Source of the DNA: Rhodoblastus acidophilus
GTDB lineage: Bacteria; Pseudomonadota; Alphaproteobacteria; Rhizobiales; Beijerinckiaceae
Length of the DNA: 64,000 nt
Direction: 5' to 3'
Assembly (NCBI RefSeq): GCF_009720655.1
Contig: NZ_WNKS01000015.1
Location: forward strand, 44,263-108,262
Part shown: positions 16,288-28,033 of the stretch, one piece after another
Layout: every line of letters begins with the position of its first letter
Numbering within the stretch: the stretch's first letter is position 1
Program-made: the position numbers and the translations under genes
Notes under the pieces: model-generated
What the model was told of the DNA's origin: nothing
Seen by the model: only the letters and a program-made list of their open reading frames with translations
The model's database searches: none

Positions 16288-16320
16288 GGTTTACGATGAG
16301 TAACCGTTACGTTTGGTAAC
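16270..16320 (-). promoter_or_regulatory. Palindromic operator-like cluster at the start of the 300-residue gene
   Basis: GTTACCAA at 16271-16278 is inverted as TTGGTAAC at 16313-16320, and between them lies GTAAC-C-GTTAC (16300-16310). The cluster straddles the start codon on the minus strand. It looks like a binding site for a dimeric regulator; the regulator is unknown. Confidence 0.35.
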
Positions 16321-17164
16321 ATCGGCGTACCCGCTTTTCCAGCCCAAATTTCTGTCCTGCATCGTAATTTGGCGCCGCAAGGACGCTGTCTGGCCACAAA
16401 TATGGCGGCGAGGCTCGTCTTGAAGGCGAGAAAACCAATATGAAACAATGGCAAGTGGTGGAGGGGTCACGGGCGCCGCGGGATACTGTGTGAAATACGT
16501 AGGGAATGTCAGCGCACGCGATAAAGATGAGGAAGCCGTTTTTTGTCCTGCTTGATCAAACCTGAGGCAATTCAACCGAAAGTAGAAATTGGGTATTGGG
16601 GGTGTAATGGCGAGTTGTCGTCGTAACGCTCGGAGAATATGGAAAAAGGCTCGGACACAGCGGGCGCTGGCGTGTCGGCGGCGGCTGGAGGCTCTGCCGC
16701 GAATACCACTTATGGATGTGGGTATCCGTCGCCGCGCCATCGCGGCATCGGGTGGGGAAGCCCCTTAAGAATCAAGGAGGCGCCGCATAAGCGCGGCAGG
16801 TTGTGCTGCAACCTGGAGATTGGAGCCTTGGGGTCTGGTTGTGGGCAAATTCGCGCCATGGGTTGCGCTTCGCGCGCGCAATTGCGCCAAGCGCCTGACT
16901 TTGGCGGCGTTTATGTGTTTTTGGTATGGCTGATCGTGCGCGGGGGCAGTCCTGGCGGCGTGATTCTCGCCGACGCTCCGGGCGCGCGCGTGGATCGCGT
17001 CATGTTGCGCTGACTCGCGCGGCGTCGGTTGACCCCGGTCTCACGGGAGGGCGCCTGGAGCGCGCTCGCCGTCCTCGCGTTCGCCGGATGCGCTATTGTT
17101 CGGGGTTGAAGCGTTGCTGAAAACGCCCTGAGCGGAGCGCTTGCGTCGAATCGCTCCGCCGACG
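16321..17164. other. Long stretch without a supported gene
   Basis: About 840 bp with lower GC in its first half than the neighbouring genes. Short open frames exist (for instance 16639-17013, plus strand) but show no recognisable domain, no good ribosome binding site and arginine/glycine-rich composition typical of random GC-rich frames. The left part should hold the promoter of the minus-strand 300-residue gene. Confidence 0.5.
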
Positions 17165-17295
17165 CGGAATACGATTTCCGAAGGATCAGTTCGGAAATCG
17201 TATTCCGCTCGCGCGGAAATCCGCCCTTCGCCCGAAGGATTTCCGCGCGATTTCGTTTTCGCGGATTGCGAAGCGATCTTGCGGAAACCGTATCA
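17165..17295 (+). repeat. Three-hairpin interspersed repeat, family B, copy 1
   Basis: About 130 bp closely match copies at 33249 and 50902, in the same orientation. The element has three successive inverted repeats: one built on GATTTCCGAAC/GTTCGGAAATC, one on GCGCGGAAATCC/GGATTTCCGCGC, and one on GATCGC-GAA-GCGATC. Its right end touches the greA stop codon, so it may form the 3' end of the greA mRNA. Confidence 0.85.
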
Positions 17296-17766
17296 GATGA
17301 ATTCCACCTTGAGGATTTCGTAGCTCTTGCCGCCGCCGGGCGTGTTGACCTCGACGGTGTCGCCCACCTTCTTACCGATCAGCGCCCGCGAAATCGGCGA
17401 GGAAATCGAGATTCGGCCGGATTTCACGTCGGCCTCGGTGTCGCCGACGATCTGGTAGCGCTTCTCTTCCTCGGTGTCCTCGTCGATCAGCGTGAGGGTC
17501 GCGCCGAACTTGACGCTGTTGCCGGACAATTTGCCGACATCGATGACGTCGGCGCGGGCGATCTTGTCTTCGAGCTCGGCGATTCGGCCTTCGTTCAGCG
17601 ACTGCGATTCCTTGGCCGCGTGGTATTCGGCGTTTTCGGACAGGTCGCCATGGGAGCGCGCCTCGGAGATGGCCTCGACGATGCGCGGACGCTCCACCTG
17701 CTGGCGATGCTTCAATTCCGCTTCCAGCGCAGCGAAGCCGGCGGCGGTCATGGGCAGCTTTTCCAT
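17293..17766 (-). CDS. greA: Transcription elongation factor GreA
   Basis: The 157-residue length is normal. The N-terminal coiled-coil hairpin contains [29 protein letters not shown], whose tip acidic residues stimulate RNA cleavage by backtracked RNA polymerase. The C-terminal FKBP-like domain ends [18 protein letters not shown]. In related alphaproteobacteria greA commonly follows carB; here a 670-residue gene lies between them. Repeat family B copy 1 starts at its stop codon. Confidence 0.96.
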   Translation of the reverse strand: MEKLPMTAAGFAALEAELKHRQQVERPRIVEAISEARSHGDLSENAEYHAAKESQSLNEGRIAELEDKIARADVIDVGKLSGNSVKFGATLTLIDEDTEEEKRYQIVGDTEADVKSGRISISSPISRALIGKKVGDTVEVNTPGGGKSYEILKVEFI

Positions 17767-18093
17767 CCTTACGTCTTTCGTTGGTGGCGGTCCGGTTCGG
17801 ACGCGCCGGGTTTAAATGCGCAACGCGCCCGTGGGGCGCGTCGGACTTGCACAAAAAGGGGCGTCATGATCGTACAGTCGGCGCTTCAGGTCAATCGCGT
17901 TCGGACGAAGGCATTGCGTGGACAACGGAGGCGGCAAGGAGCCTAGAACCCCGGTCCAATTCAAATTGCAAAGCTGGCGTCCATATGTTTACTTTGCCGC
18001 GAGCTGTCATGGTGTTCGAAAGCGTCGCGGAGATTCTTATCTCCGCAGCGCTGAGTCTTGTTAGGTTGAATTCAGAGCGCTGGGGCGTTTTTA
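17767..18093. other. Divergent promoter region between greA and the GT-C-like gene
   Basis: The 327 bp hold the promoters of both divergent genes but no open frame worth calling. An inverted GCGCCC-type repeat (CGCGCCCGTGGGGCGCG, near 17823-17839) could be a weak hairpin. Base composition drops in GC toward the plus-strand gene. Confidence 0.4.
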
Positions 18094-20106
18094 ATGAATG
18101 CGTTGAAGTGCACGATGTCATTGTTACTTAAAATGTTGGTTTGCGCTTTTGCGTCGGCCGTCTTCGTGAGGCTGTATTTGCGACATGAGCAGCCTTTGTA
18201 TATCTGGGATCTCGGCATATACTGGGATGCGTTCAAGGTCTATGGTCGCGAAGCCGCGGCCCATGGTCCCTGGCTCAAGGCTCTGCGCCAGTCCGTGGCC
18301 CACGACGAATACAACGCCGCCGCGGTCGTTCCGCTGATTCCCGTCTATCGGCTCTTTGGCGGCGACCGGCTCGTCTATGTCACCGCCGTCGCGGCCCTCT
18401 ATCTGACGCCCGCCGCGATGATCGCCGCGCACATCGCCAGGCGGTCCAGCGCGCCGGGCTGGTGGACGGCCGCGCTGGCGCTGTTCGCCGCCCTGTTCTC
18501 TCCGCTGTTCTGGAACCCGACCATTCGCGGCTATCTCGACATGATCGGGCTGATCCCGTTCGGCGCCGCCACATGGATCGTCCTGAGGTCGCGATTTCTC
18601 ACCAGGGCGTCCGTTTACGAAGCCTTGGGCTTCGGCCTCGCGATCTGGCTGACGTTCGTGTTCCGGCGATGGTACGCTTTTTCGCTGATCGCGCTCATCG
18701 CCGCTTCGCTCGCGGTCGCCGTGGCGCTGCTGGCGGCGAATCGGCCCTTCAGCCTGGCGGCGGCGCGGCGGACCGCCCTGATCTACGTCCTGGCCGGCGT
18801 GGCCTGCCTGAGTCCGGCGCTGGCGTTCCAGGCGCCGCTGCTGCTCCAGATTCTCGACACCAACTACGCCCTGGCCTTTTCGGCCTATCAGGCCAGCGCC
18901 GCCGACCAGTTGCGCTCCTATTACGCGAATTTCGGCGCCTTCATGCTGGCCTTCGCCGCGGTCGGACTGGGCTACGACCTCTGGCGGCGCCGCTTCGAAA
19001 GTTTGTTCTGCGCGGCTGTCGCGGTGCTGACCGGCGTCCTGTTCGCCCGGGTGCAGGCGCCGTCCCCGCAGCATTTCCTGCCCGTCGCCTTCCTGCTGTT
19101 TCCCGCGTATTTTTCCGGGCTGTCGTTGGCCTCAAGCCGACTTGTTCTCATCTCCCGTCCGCTCATCTGCGGCTTGATCGCCCTGAACTTTCTGACCGTC
19201 TATCTGAAGGAGTGGCCCGCGCCTGCGAATTTTTTGCGCGCGCCCTTTCCTGAAGCGCGCTTCCTGCCCTTGCGCATCAACCATTTCGACGAGGTCCAGC
19301 GTCTGCTCCGCGATCTCAAGGCGCTGCCGCGCGACGGCAAGATCACGGTTTTCGCCTCGTCGCTGCTGTTGTCGGAATCGCTGTTCTACGCGCTGGATGA
19401 AGAGATTCGCCCGCGCCTGCTTTGGCCGGGACACGTGGATTTGCGCGACCGTTTTCACTGGGAGGTTCTTCGCGGGGACTATTTTGTCGTCGGCGCGCCG
19501 ACGCCGACGGACTTGCCGCGCTCCAGCCAGCGCGTCATCACCTATCCCGCCGAGGAGATCGCCAACGGCACGGGAATCGGCGCCGGTCTCGAACGGATCG
19601 TCGGCCCCTACACGCTGGGCAACGAAGCGCTGGCTTATGTTTACAAGCGCAACGCACCCATTGCCGCCGACGCCGTCGCCGGGCTGGCCGAGCGGCTCTA
19701 TGCGCACTATCCCGAGTGGCGGCGGGACGATCAGGGCGATGTCGGCTTACTGCTCGCCGTCGCGGACATCACCGGCGACGCCGGCCGGGTGAGAAAGCTG
19801 TCGCATGACGCCTTGTCGATTTCTCCTGGAAACGGCGACGCCGTCGAGATCGCGTTCCGCAACGCCGGGGTTCTGGCCGCGCGGCGCGCCGTGGTTTCGG
19901 TCGATGCGGAGGTTTTGCGGCGCTGCCCGGACGCCGATGGCGTTTCCGCGGAGCTGAAGGTCGAGGGCGCGGCGAGCCGGACGGTCGATGCGCCGCCCGG
20001 CGGCCGCGCGGAATTCGATCTGCCGGCCGACGCGCGCATCGCGCTTTCGGTCGGTCCGCGCGCCAATACACATTGCGACGACGCGGTGATCCAGTTCGTT
20101 CATTGA
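18094..20106 (+). CDS. Polytopic membrane protein, probable GT-C-type glycosyltransferase
   Basis: The protein has 670 residues. The N-terminal 370 residues contain roughly nine or ten hydrophobic segments; the first periplasmic loop carries WDLGIYWDAFK, an acidic motif placed as in GT-C enzymes (ArnT/PMT-like) that use polyprenyl-phosphate sugars. The C-terminal 290 residues are soluble and probably periplasmic. It may glycosylate lipid, lipopolysaccharide or protein at the outer face of the inner membrane. It separates greA from carB, and its first 60 bp are less GC-rich than the rest. ATG at 18094 gives a leader MNALKCTMSLLLKM; the ATG at 18115 is an alternative start. Confidence 0.72.
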   Translation: MNALKCTMSLLLKMLVCAFASAVFVRLYLRHEQPLYIWDLGIYWDAFKVYGREAAAHGPWLKALRQSVAHDEYNAAAVVPLIPVYRLFGGDRLVYVTAVAALYLTPAAMIAAHIARRSSAPGWWTAALALFAALFSPLFWNPTIRGYLDMIGLIPFGAATWIVLRSRFLTRASVYEALGFGLAIWLTFVFRRWYAFSLIALIAASLAVAVALLAANRPFSLAAARRTALIYVLAGVACLSPALAFQAPLLLQILDTNYALAFSAYQASAADQLRSYYANFGAFMLAFAAVGLGYDLWRRRFESLFCAAVAVLTGVLFARVQAPSPQHFLPVAFLLFPAYFSGLSLASSRLVLISRPLICGLIALNFLTVYLKEWPAPANFLRAPFPEARFLPLRINHFDEVQRLLRDLKALPRDGKITVFASSLLLSESLFYALDEEIRPRLLWPGHVDLRDRFHWEVLRGDYFVVGAPTPTDLPRSSQRVITYPAEEIANGTGIGAGLERIVGPYTLGNEALAYVYKRNAPIAADAVAGLAERLYAHYPEWRRDDQGDVGLLLAVADITGDAGRVRKLSHDALSISPGNGDAVEIAFRNAGVLAARRAVVSVDAEVLRRCPDADGVSAELKVEGAASRTVDAPPGGRAEFDLPADARIALSVGPRANTHCDDAVIQFVH

Positions 20107-20133
20107 CCTTCGGCCCGGACGGCGGGCGGCCCG

Positions 20134-20162
20134 TTCGCGAGCGCGGTTGGAGCGCTCGCGAA
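20134..20162. terminator. Hairpin between convergent GT-C-like gene and carB
   Basis: Arms TTCGCGAGCGC (20134-20144) and GCGCTCGCGAA (20152-20162) are perfectly complementary around a 7-nt loop. It is 28 bp after the plus-strand stop and 6 bp from the end of carB, so it can serve both; plus-strand reading continues into AAAATGG without a U-tract. Confidence 0.55.
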
Positions 20163-20167
20163 AATGG

Positions 20168-23491
<3,324 letters not shown>

Positions 23492-23664
23492 GGCTGCTCT
23501 TTAGTTATGTCGGGCGGCGGGAGGCCGCATATGAAAAAGGCCGCGCGCCGGCCCGAGGACCGGCGTTCTGGCGCCAAGGAGGGCGCGCGCGGTCCGGGGC
23601 CGCGGTCGCGGTCCCACACAAGCCGCACCTGTTAAACGAGTTTTTTTCGACTGTGAACCCTTTT

Positions 23665-23686
23665 CGCACGCCTCATGAGGCGTGCG
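23665..23686. repeat. Perfect 22-bp palindrome
   Basis: CGCACGCCTCA/TGAGGCGTGCG is fully self-complementary with no loop. It lies in the 262-bp space between the divergent carB and cytochrome c genes, 68 bp before the cytochrome start. A zero-spacer palindrome is better suited to a dimeric DNA-binding protein than to a terminator hairpin. Confidence 0.55.
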
Positions 23687-23753
23687 TCATCGAATGACGA
23701 CTTTTTCACGCGGCCATGCTAAGAGCCCAACCGTCGCCGCCGAGATTTTTCGC

Positions 23754-24053
23754 ATGCGCCCCGTTTTGCCGATCCTCGCCTTGTTGCCTTGCGTCGCCCT
23801 GTCGCCCGGCGCTCTGGCGGCGCAGACCGATCTGATCGCCGGATGCATCCCCTGCCACGGTCTCGACGGCATCGGGCGCGACGCGGAGATTCCCAATCTG
23901 GCGGGGCAGAACGAAGCCTATCTGTTCAACCAGCTCAAGGCCTTCCGCGCCGGGCGCCGGCCGCATCAGGAAATGCAACACATGAGCCGCCACATGAGCG
24001 ACGACGAGATGACCAGCCTCGCCGCCTATTTCGCGCAACTGCCGCCGCGTTGA
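23754..24053 (+). CDS. Small periplasmic class I cytochrome c (c553/c4-like)
   Basis: The protein has 99 residues. A signal peptide (MRPVLPILALLPCVALSPGA, cleavage near LAA-QTD) is followed by a single heme-attachment motif CIPCH with GLDGIGRD, then IPNLAGQNEAYLFNQLKAF and the C-terminal methionine/helix region MSDDEMTSLAAYFAQL. This pattern is typical of c4/c553-type electron carriers. The start at 23754 was chosen because the signal peptide begins there. It lies 4 bp before the GtrA gene and may be co-transcribed with GtrA and TspO. The redox partner is unknown. Confidence 0.9.
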   Translation: MRPVLPILALLPCVALSPGALAAQTDLIAGCIPCHGLDGIGRDAEIPNLAGQNEAYLFNQLKAFRAGRRPHQEMQHMSRHMSDDEMTSLAAYFAQLPPR

Positions 24054-24057
24054 CGCG

Positions 24058-24513
24058 ATGTTGAGGCGCCAGATCTCCTCTTTCCTCGTCGTCGGCGGCA
24101 TCGCCACGTCAGCCCATTACGCCGTCATGATCGGGCTGCGGGAACTGGCGCATGCGCCGGTGATCCCCTCGGCCCTCACCGGCTATGTCGTCGGCGGCGT
24201 CACCAATTACATCCTCAACCGCCGCCACACCTTTGAAACCGACCGCACCCACGCAGAGGCCGGCTGGCGCTTCGCTTTGGTGGCCGCCGCCGGCTTCTTC
24301 ATGACCTGGGCGCTGATGGCGCTGCTGACTTCAAAACTCGGCGTTCCCTACATTCTCGCGCAAATGTTCACCACCGGCCTGATCCTGGTGATCAATTTCA
24401 TCGTTCACCGCATGTGGACCTTCAAAGCATTTTCGAGCGAAGTGGATGCCGGTTCGCGTGAAGACAATGCGTTAAAACAAAAAAGCCAGGCCGCGCCTCA
24501 GGAGAGCTTATGA
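24058..24513 (+). CDS. GtrA-family membrane protein
   Basis: The protein has 151 residues with four predicted membrane segments and the GtrA features FLVVGGIATSAHYAVM, GYVVGGVTNYILNRRHTF and VINFIVHRMWTF. GtrA proteins are thought to flip or hold undecaprenyl-phosphate-linked sugars for surface polysaccharide modification. Its natural end is probably near Phe122; the following residues (KAFSSEVDAGSREDNA ...) are encoded by dispersed repeat family A copy 2, so the repeat has supplied a new C-terminus. The last 4 bp overlap the TspO start. Confidence 0.88.
   Translation: MLRRQISSFLVVGGIATSAHYAVMIGLRELAHAPVIPSALTGYVVGGVTNYILNRRHTFETDRTHAEAGWRFALVAAAGFFMTWALMALLTSKLGVPYILAQMFTTGLILVINFIVHRMWTFKAFSSEVDAGSREDNALKQKSQAAPQESL
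24425..24487 (+). repeat. Dispersed repeat, family A, copy 2 (inside the GtrA gene)
   Basis: It matches copies at 2351, 41318 and 42042 over about 50 bp, including GCGAAGTGGATGCCGGTTCG. Unlike the other copies it lies within an open reading frame and encodes the C-terminal tail of the GtrA protein, a little before the TspO start. Confidence 0.8.
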
Positions 24514-25013
24514 CGGACGCCCCCCAAACCCCATTGCGCCCCGGCATGTCGCCCGGCCGCGCCGGCGTCATCGCCGCCGGTCTCGTCTTTTTCGATTCGC
24601 TGCTGGGGCAGATGGCGACCGCGCCCAATCTCGTCCCGTGGTACGAGGGCCTGCAAAAACCCTGGTTCAATCCGCCGAACGCCGTGTTCGGCCCGGTCTG
24701 GACGTTTTTGTACTGCCTGATGGCGGTGGCGTTCTGGCGCATCCTGATGCTGCCGCGCCAGCCGGGAAAGCAGCTCGCCGTCGGCCTGTTTCTCGGGCAA
24801 TTGCTGTTCACCGTGCTGTGGTCCTTCGCGTTTTTCGCCGCCCAAAGCCCCCTGTACGGGCTCATGGTGGTGATCCCGCAATGGATTTTGGTGGTCGCCA
24901 CGGGTTTGGTGTTCTGGCGGTTCGATCGGCTCGCCGGCTGGCTGTTCGTTCCCCTGGCGCTGTGGGTGGGGTTCGCCGGGGTGCTCAATTTCGTTCTGTG
25001 GCGCATGAATTGA
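24510..25013 (+). CDS. tspO: TspO/MBR-family tryptophan-rich sensory protein
   Basis: The protein has 167 residues with five membrane helices. The family signature is complete: WYEGLQKPWFNPPNAVFGPV followed by WTFLYCLMAVAFW, then LLFTVLWSFAFFAAQSPLYG and the C-terminal LWVGFAGVLNFVLWRMN. TspO binds porphyrins and in Rhodobacter negatively modulates photosynthesis genes in response to oxygen; a similar role here is inference, but fits a phototroph. Its ATG overlaps the GtrA stop (ATGA). Confidence 0.94.
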   Translation: MTDAPQTPLRPGMSPGRAGVIAAGLVFFDSLLGQMATAPNLVPWYEGLQKPWFNPPNAVFGPVWTFLYCLMAVAFWRILMLPRQPGKQLAVGLFLGQLLFTVLWSFAFFAAQSPLYGLMVVIPQWILVVATGLVFWRFDRLAGWLFVPLALWVGFAGVLNFVLWRMN

Positions 25014-25014
25014 G

Positions 25015-25722
25015 GTGAGGCAGGCCGCGCTGGTCGTCGCCGGCGTCGTCGGCGTCCTTGCGTTCTCCGCGCTGGTCTATTGGGCGATCACGCGACGCAT
25101 TCGCCGCCGCGACTTCATCGACGATTTTGGCTGGCCGCCGGGCCTGATCGACCGGTTTCGCAAGCGCCGGCCCGGCCTGTCGCCGGCCGATGTCGCCCGC
25201 GTCGAGCTGGGCTTGCGGCAATTTTTTCGCGCCTATCTCTCGGGCGGACGCGCCTATGTCGCCATGCCCTCGCAGGTGGTGGACGATCTCTGGCACGAGT
25301 TCATCCTTTTCACCCGCGCCTACCAGGATTTTTGCCAAAAAGCCTTTGGCGGCTTCCTCCATCACACCCCGGCGCTGGCGCTGAAGCCGGCGCAGCGGGA
25401 GTCCAACGCCGGGTTGCGGCGGGTGTGGAGCGCCTGTTGCGCCGAAGAGGCGATCAATCCGCGAAAACCCGACCGCCTGCCGCTGCTGTTCGCGCTGGAC
25501 GCACAATTGCGCATCGCCGACGGATTTCGTTATTCCACGGATTGCCGGGCCTTGCGCGACCGGGGCGTCGCCTCCGCCTATTGCGGCGGCGATTTCAGCG
25601 ACAGCTCCGTTGACGGAACGACGTCGGGATTGGGCGGGGGAGACGGCGACGGCCATGGCGGGGGCGATGGCGGCGGGGATGGCGGATCGTCCTGCGGCGG
25701 CGGGTGCGGCGGCGGCGATTGA
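25015..25722 (+). CDS. Glycine-rich domain-containing protein with one membrane anchor
   Basis: The protein has 235 residues and a GTG start 1 bp after the TspO stop. One N-terminal transmembrane helix (LVVAGVVGVLAFSALVYWAI) precedes a conserved domain marked by VVDDLWHEFILFTRAYQDFC and GGFLHHTP, the His/Cys-bearing signature of proteins annotated as glycine-rich-domain-containing. The last 40 residues are almost only Gly, Asp and Ser, ending SSCGGGCGGGD with two cysteines. The function is not established; the invariant WHEF and Cys/His residues could bind metal. Position suggests co-expression with TspO. Confidence 0.8.
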   Translation: MRQAALVVAGVVGVLAFSALVYWAITRRIRRRDFIDDFGWPPGLIDRFRKRRPGLSPADVARVELGLRQFFRAYLSGGRAYVAMPSQVVDDLWHEFILFTRAYQDFCQKAFGGFLHHTPALALKPAQRESNAGLRRVWSACCAEEAINPRKPDRLPLLFALDAQLRIADGFRYSTDCRALRDRGVASAYCGGDFSDSSVDGTTSGLGGGDGDGHGGGDGGGDGGSSCGGGCGGGD

Positions 25723-25811
25723 AGCGGACGTCTCGTTCTGCAGCACGGCGCCTCGGTCCAGGCACAGGTCCACAATCACGGGCTTATCTCGTTATCCTGC
25801 CATTCCATGTC

Positions 25812-25920
25812 GTCATGGCCGGGCGTCGTCCCGGCCATCCACGCGGCGCCGCCACGCGAAATGAAAACAATGTCTCGCGCGGGTCGGCGTGGATGCCCGG
25901 GGACAAGCCCGGGCATGACG
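25812..25920. repeat. Inverted pair of GTCATGGCCGGG-type intergenic repeats (family C)
   Basis: A segment around 25812-25843 (CGTCATGGCCGGGCGTCGTC then CCGGCCATCCACG) is mirrored around 25889-25920 (CGTGGATGCCCGGGGACAAG then CCCGGGCATGACG). Each half is itself palindromic. Such elements are very common between genes in Bradyrhizobium/Rhodopseudomonas relatives. It fills the gap between two convergent genes and may act as a terminator. Confidence 0.75.
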
Positions 25921-25936
25921 GCTGTGGGGGTTGCGT

Positions 25937-27241
25937 TTACGCGGTGATTGGCTCCAGCTTGCCCGACAGCGCCGCCTTCAGCTTGGCGCGGTCGAGTTCG
26001 CCCTCCCAGGCCGCCACCACCACCGTGGCCACGCCATTGCCGATGATGTTGGTCAGCGCGCGGTTCTCCGACATGAACTTGTCGATGGAGAACACGATGG
26101 CCATGCCCGGCACCAGACGCGGATCGACGGCGGCCAGCGTCGCGGCGAGCGTGATGAAGCCCGCGCCGGTGATGCCGGACGCCCCTTTCGAGGTCAGCAT
26201 GGCCACCAGCAGGATGGTCAATTGCTGCATCAGGTCGAGGTGGATGTTCAGCGCCTGGGCGATGAACAGGGTCGCTAGCGTCATGTAGATGTTGGTGCCG
26301 TCGAGATTGAAACTGTAGCCGGTGGGAACGACGAGGCCGACCACCGGGCGGGCGCAGCCCGCGCGCTCCAGCTTTTCCATCAATTGGGGCAGGGCGCTTT
26401 CCGAGGAGGAGGTGCCGAGCACGATCAGCAGCTCGTCCTTGATATAGGCCAGGAACTTGAAAATGTTGAACCCGGCGATGGCCGCGATGGTCCCGAGCAC
26501 GACGACGATGAACAGCGCCGAGGTGAGATAGAACACGCCAACCAGCGAGGCGAGGCTGCCGAGCGAGGTCGCGCCATATTTGCCGACGGTGTAGGCCATG
26601 GCGCCGAAGGCGCCGATGGGCGCGGCCTTCATCACGATGTTGATGACGCCGAACACGGCCTGCGCCGAGGTGTCGATCAGCGCGCGCAGCGGCGCGCCCC
26701 GTTCGCCGAGCGCCAGAAGCGCAAAGCCCATCAGGATCGAGAACAGCAGGACCTGCAAAATATCGCCGGCGGCGAAGGCGCCGACCACGGAATCCGGGAT
26801 GACGCCGAGCAGAAAATCGACCGTGGTGCGGTGGGTGCCGGCGTATTTCTCAACCGCCGCCGCGTCGCCCATCTTGCCGGAAAAGCCCGCGCCCGGCTGG
26901 AACCAGTTGCCGACGGCCAGACCGATCAGCAGCGCGAAGGTGGAGACCAGCTCGAAATAGATCAGCGCCTTGACGCCGACGCGGCCGACCTTGCTGGCGT
27001 CCTGAATATGGGCGATGCCCGAGGAGACCGTGCAGAAGATGATCGGCGCGATCACCATCTTGATCAATTTGATGAAGCCGTCGCCGAGCGCCTTCACGCC
27101 GGGCGTGGTGGAAAAATCGGGGAAGAAAATGCCGCAGACCACGCCAAGCCCGATGGCGAACAGCACCTGGACATAGAGCAGTTTGTAAAAGGGACCCTTT
27201 TTCTTCTTCCCAGCGCTCGCCGGGGCCTGCAATTCCGCCAT
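25937..27241 (-). CDS. dctA: C4-dicarboxylate:cation symporter (DAACS family)
   Basis: The protein has 434 residues with about eight membrane helices. Family hallmarks are the re-entrant serine-rich loop [16 protein letters not shown], the [20 protein letters not shown] block and the second hairpin [19 protein letters not shown]. These match DctA, which imports succinate, malate and fumarate, key photoheterotrophic carbon sources. The ATG at 27241 starts the conserved N-terminus; the longer open frame upstream is a shadow of the TetR gene. No DctBD regulators are present in the window. Confidence 0.94.
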   Translation of the reverse strand: MAELQAPASAGKKKKGPFYKLLYVQVLFAIGLGVVCGIFFPDFSTTPGVKALGDGFIKLIKMVIAPIIFCTVSSGIAHIQDASKVGRVGVKALIYFELVSTFALLIGLAVGNWFQPGAGFSGKMGDAAAVEKYAGTHRTTVDFLLGVIPDSVVGAFAAGDILQVLLFSILMGFALLALGERGAPLRALIDTSAQAVFGVINIVMKAAPIGAFGAMAYTVGKYGATSLGSLASLVGVFYLTSALFIVVVLGTIAAIAGFNIFKFLAYIKDELLIVLGTSSSESALPQLMEKLERAGCARPVVGLVVPTGYSFNLDGTNIYMTLATLFIAQALNIHLDLMQQLTILLVAMLTSKGASGITGAGFITLAATLAAVDPRLVPGMAIVFSIDKFMSENRALTNIIGNGVATVVVAAWEGELDRAKLKAALSGKLEPITA

Positions 27242-27335
27242 CACCCTGCTCCGTTTCCTCAATCCGCCTTTTGACGTGATTTTTCGCTTATGCGCGCTTT
27301 TGTCGCGCGCGATCAAGCGGCTTTGTAAAATTACG

Positions 27336-27920
27336 TTAACCCTGTCGCGCGCCCGCGCACAAGGCCCGGACCATCTCCGCGATCTGCGCCTCCAGCGCGT
27401 CATAGGGCACGGCGACCAGCATTGCCTCCAGCCCGAGCAGCACGACGCCGTGGACGGCGGAAAACCACGTGCGCGCCAGCAATTGCCGTTGCGCCTCGCT
27501 CTTGTGCGGGGCGATCCGCCGCAGCGGTTCCGCGAGGTGACGGAACAGTCCGAGCTGGGTTTCGACATGCCAGTCCGGGACGGCGGCCGGGTGATGCTCG
27601 AACACGGCGCGCCACAGCGAAAGGTTGTCGCGGGCGAATCGGCAATAGGCGAGGGCGGCGCCGACCAATTGTTCGACGGGGTCGTCGCCGGCCTCGGCGC
27701 CCAGCGCCGCGTCGAGCCGGCGCAGGGTGCGCGCCGACACCAGCAGCATCAGCTCGTCGAGGTCGCCGACCAGATTGTAGAGGCCGCCCAGCGACACCCC
27801 GACGCTGGCTGCGAGGTCGCGGGCTTTCAGCGCGGCGTGGCCTGAGAGCGCGATGGTCGCCTCCGCCGTCTCGATCAGGCGCTCGCGCTGGAGGGTTCGG
27901 CGGTCCTCGGCTTTGGTCAT
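27336..27920 (-). CDS. TetR/AcrR-family transcriptional repressor
   Basis: The protein has 194 residues. The N-terminal HTH is typical ([20 protein letters not shown] then [20 protein letters not shown]), and the C-terminal ligand domain resembles the WHG-type TetR C-domain ([19 protein letters not shown]). It is divergent from pspA, and the 113-bp space between them carries three copies of TGAAC-N3-GTTCA, which are excellent candidate operators for this protein. It probably represses itself and the pspA-yiaA-aas genes until an envelope or lipid ligand appears; the ligand is unknown. Confidence 0.9.
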   Translation of the reverse strand: MTKAEDRRTLQRERLIETAEATIALSGHAALKARDLAASVGVSLGGLYNLVGDLDELMLLVSARTLRRLDAALGAEAGDDPVEQLVGAALAYCRFARDNLSLWRAVFEHHPAAVPDWHVETQLGLFRHLAEPLRRIAPHKSEAQRQLLARTWFSAVHGVVLLGLEAMLVAVPYDALEAQIAEMVRALCAGARQG

Positions 27921-27946
27921 GTCTTTTTGCCCTGGGAGCTAGATTG

Positions 27947-28017
27947 TGAACTATGTTCAACATTTGTCTTGAACAACGTTCAAAACTGCGCTACAGCTAG
28001 ATTGTGAACAATGTTCA
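27947..28017. promoter_or_regulatory. Three TGAAC-N3-GTTCA operators between tetR and pspA
   Basis: Perfect palindromes lie at 27947-27959 (TGAAC-TAT-GTTCA), 27970-27982 (TGAAC-AAC-GTTCA) and 28005-28017 (TGAAC-AAT-GTTCA). The outer two share a longer context beginning AGCTAGATTGTGAAC. Centres are 23 and 35 bp apart. The third ends 16 bp before the pspA start, a position suited to blocking transcription. Confidence 0.8.
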
Positions 28018-28033
28018 TAACACGGGGATCGCA

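Noticed and set aside
16639..17013. 124-residue open frame in the 16.3-17.3 kb gap
   Set aside because: No ribosome site, no domain, composition typical of a random frame in GC-rich DNA.
23512..23640. Attenuator or riboswitch before carB
   Set aside because: GC-rich inverted segments exist (for instance GCGCCGGCCCGAGGACCGGC), but no leader peptide or known riboswitch core could be recognised.
27242..27568. N-terminal extension of DctA
   Set aside because: Runs through the TetR gene in another frame; the transporter family starts at 27241.
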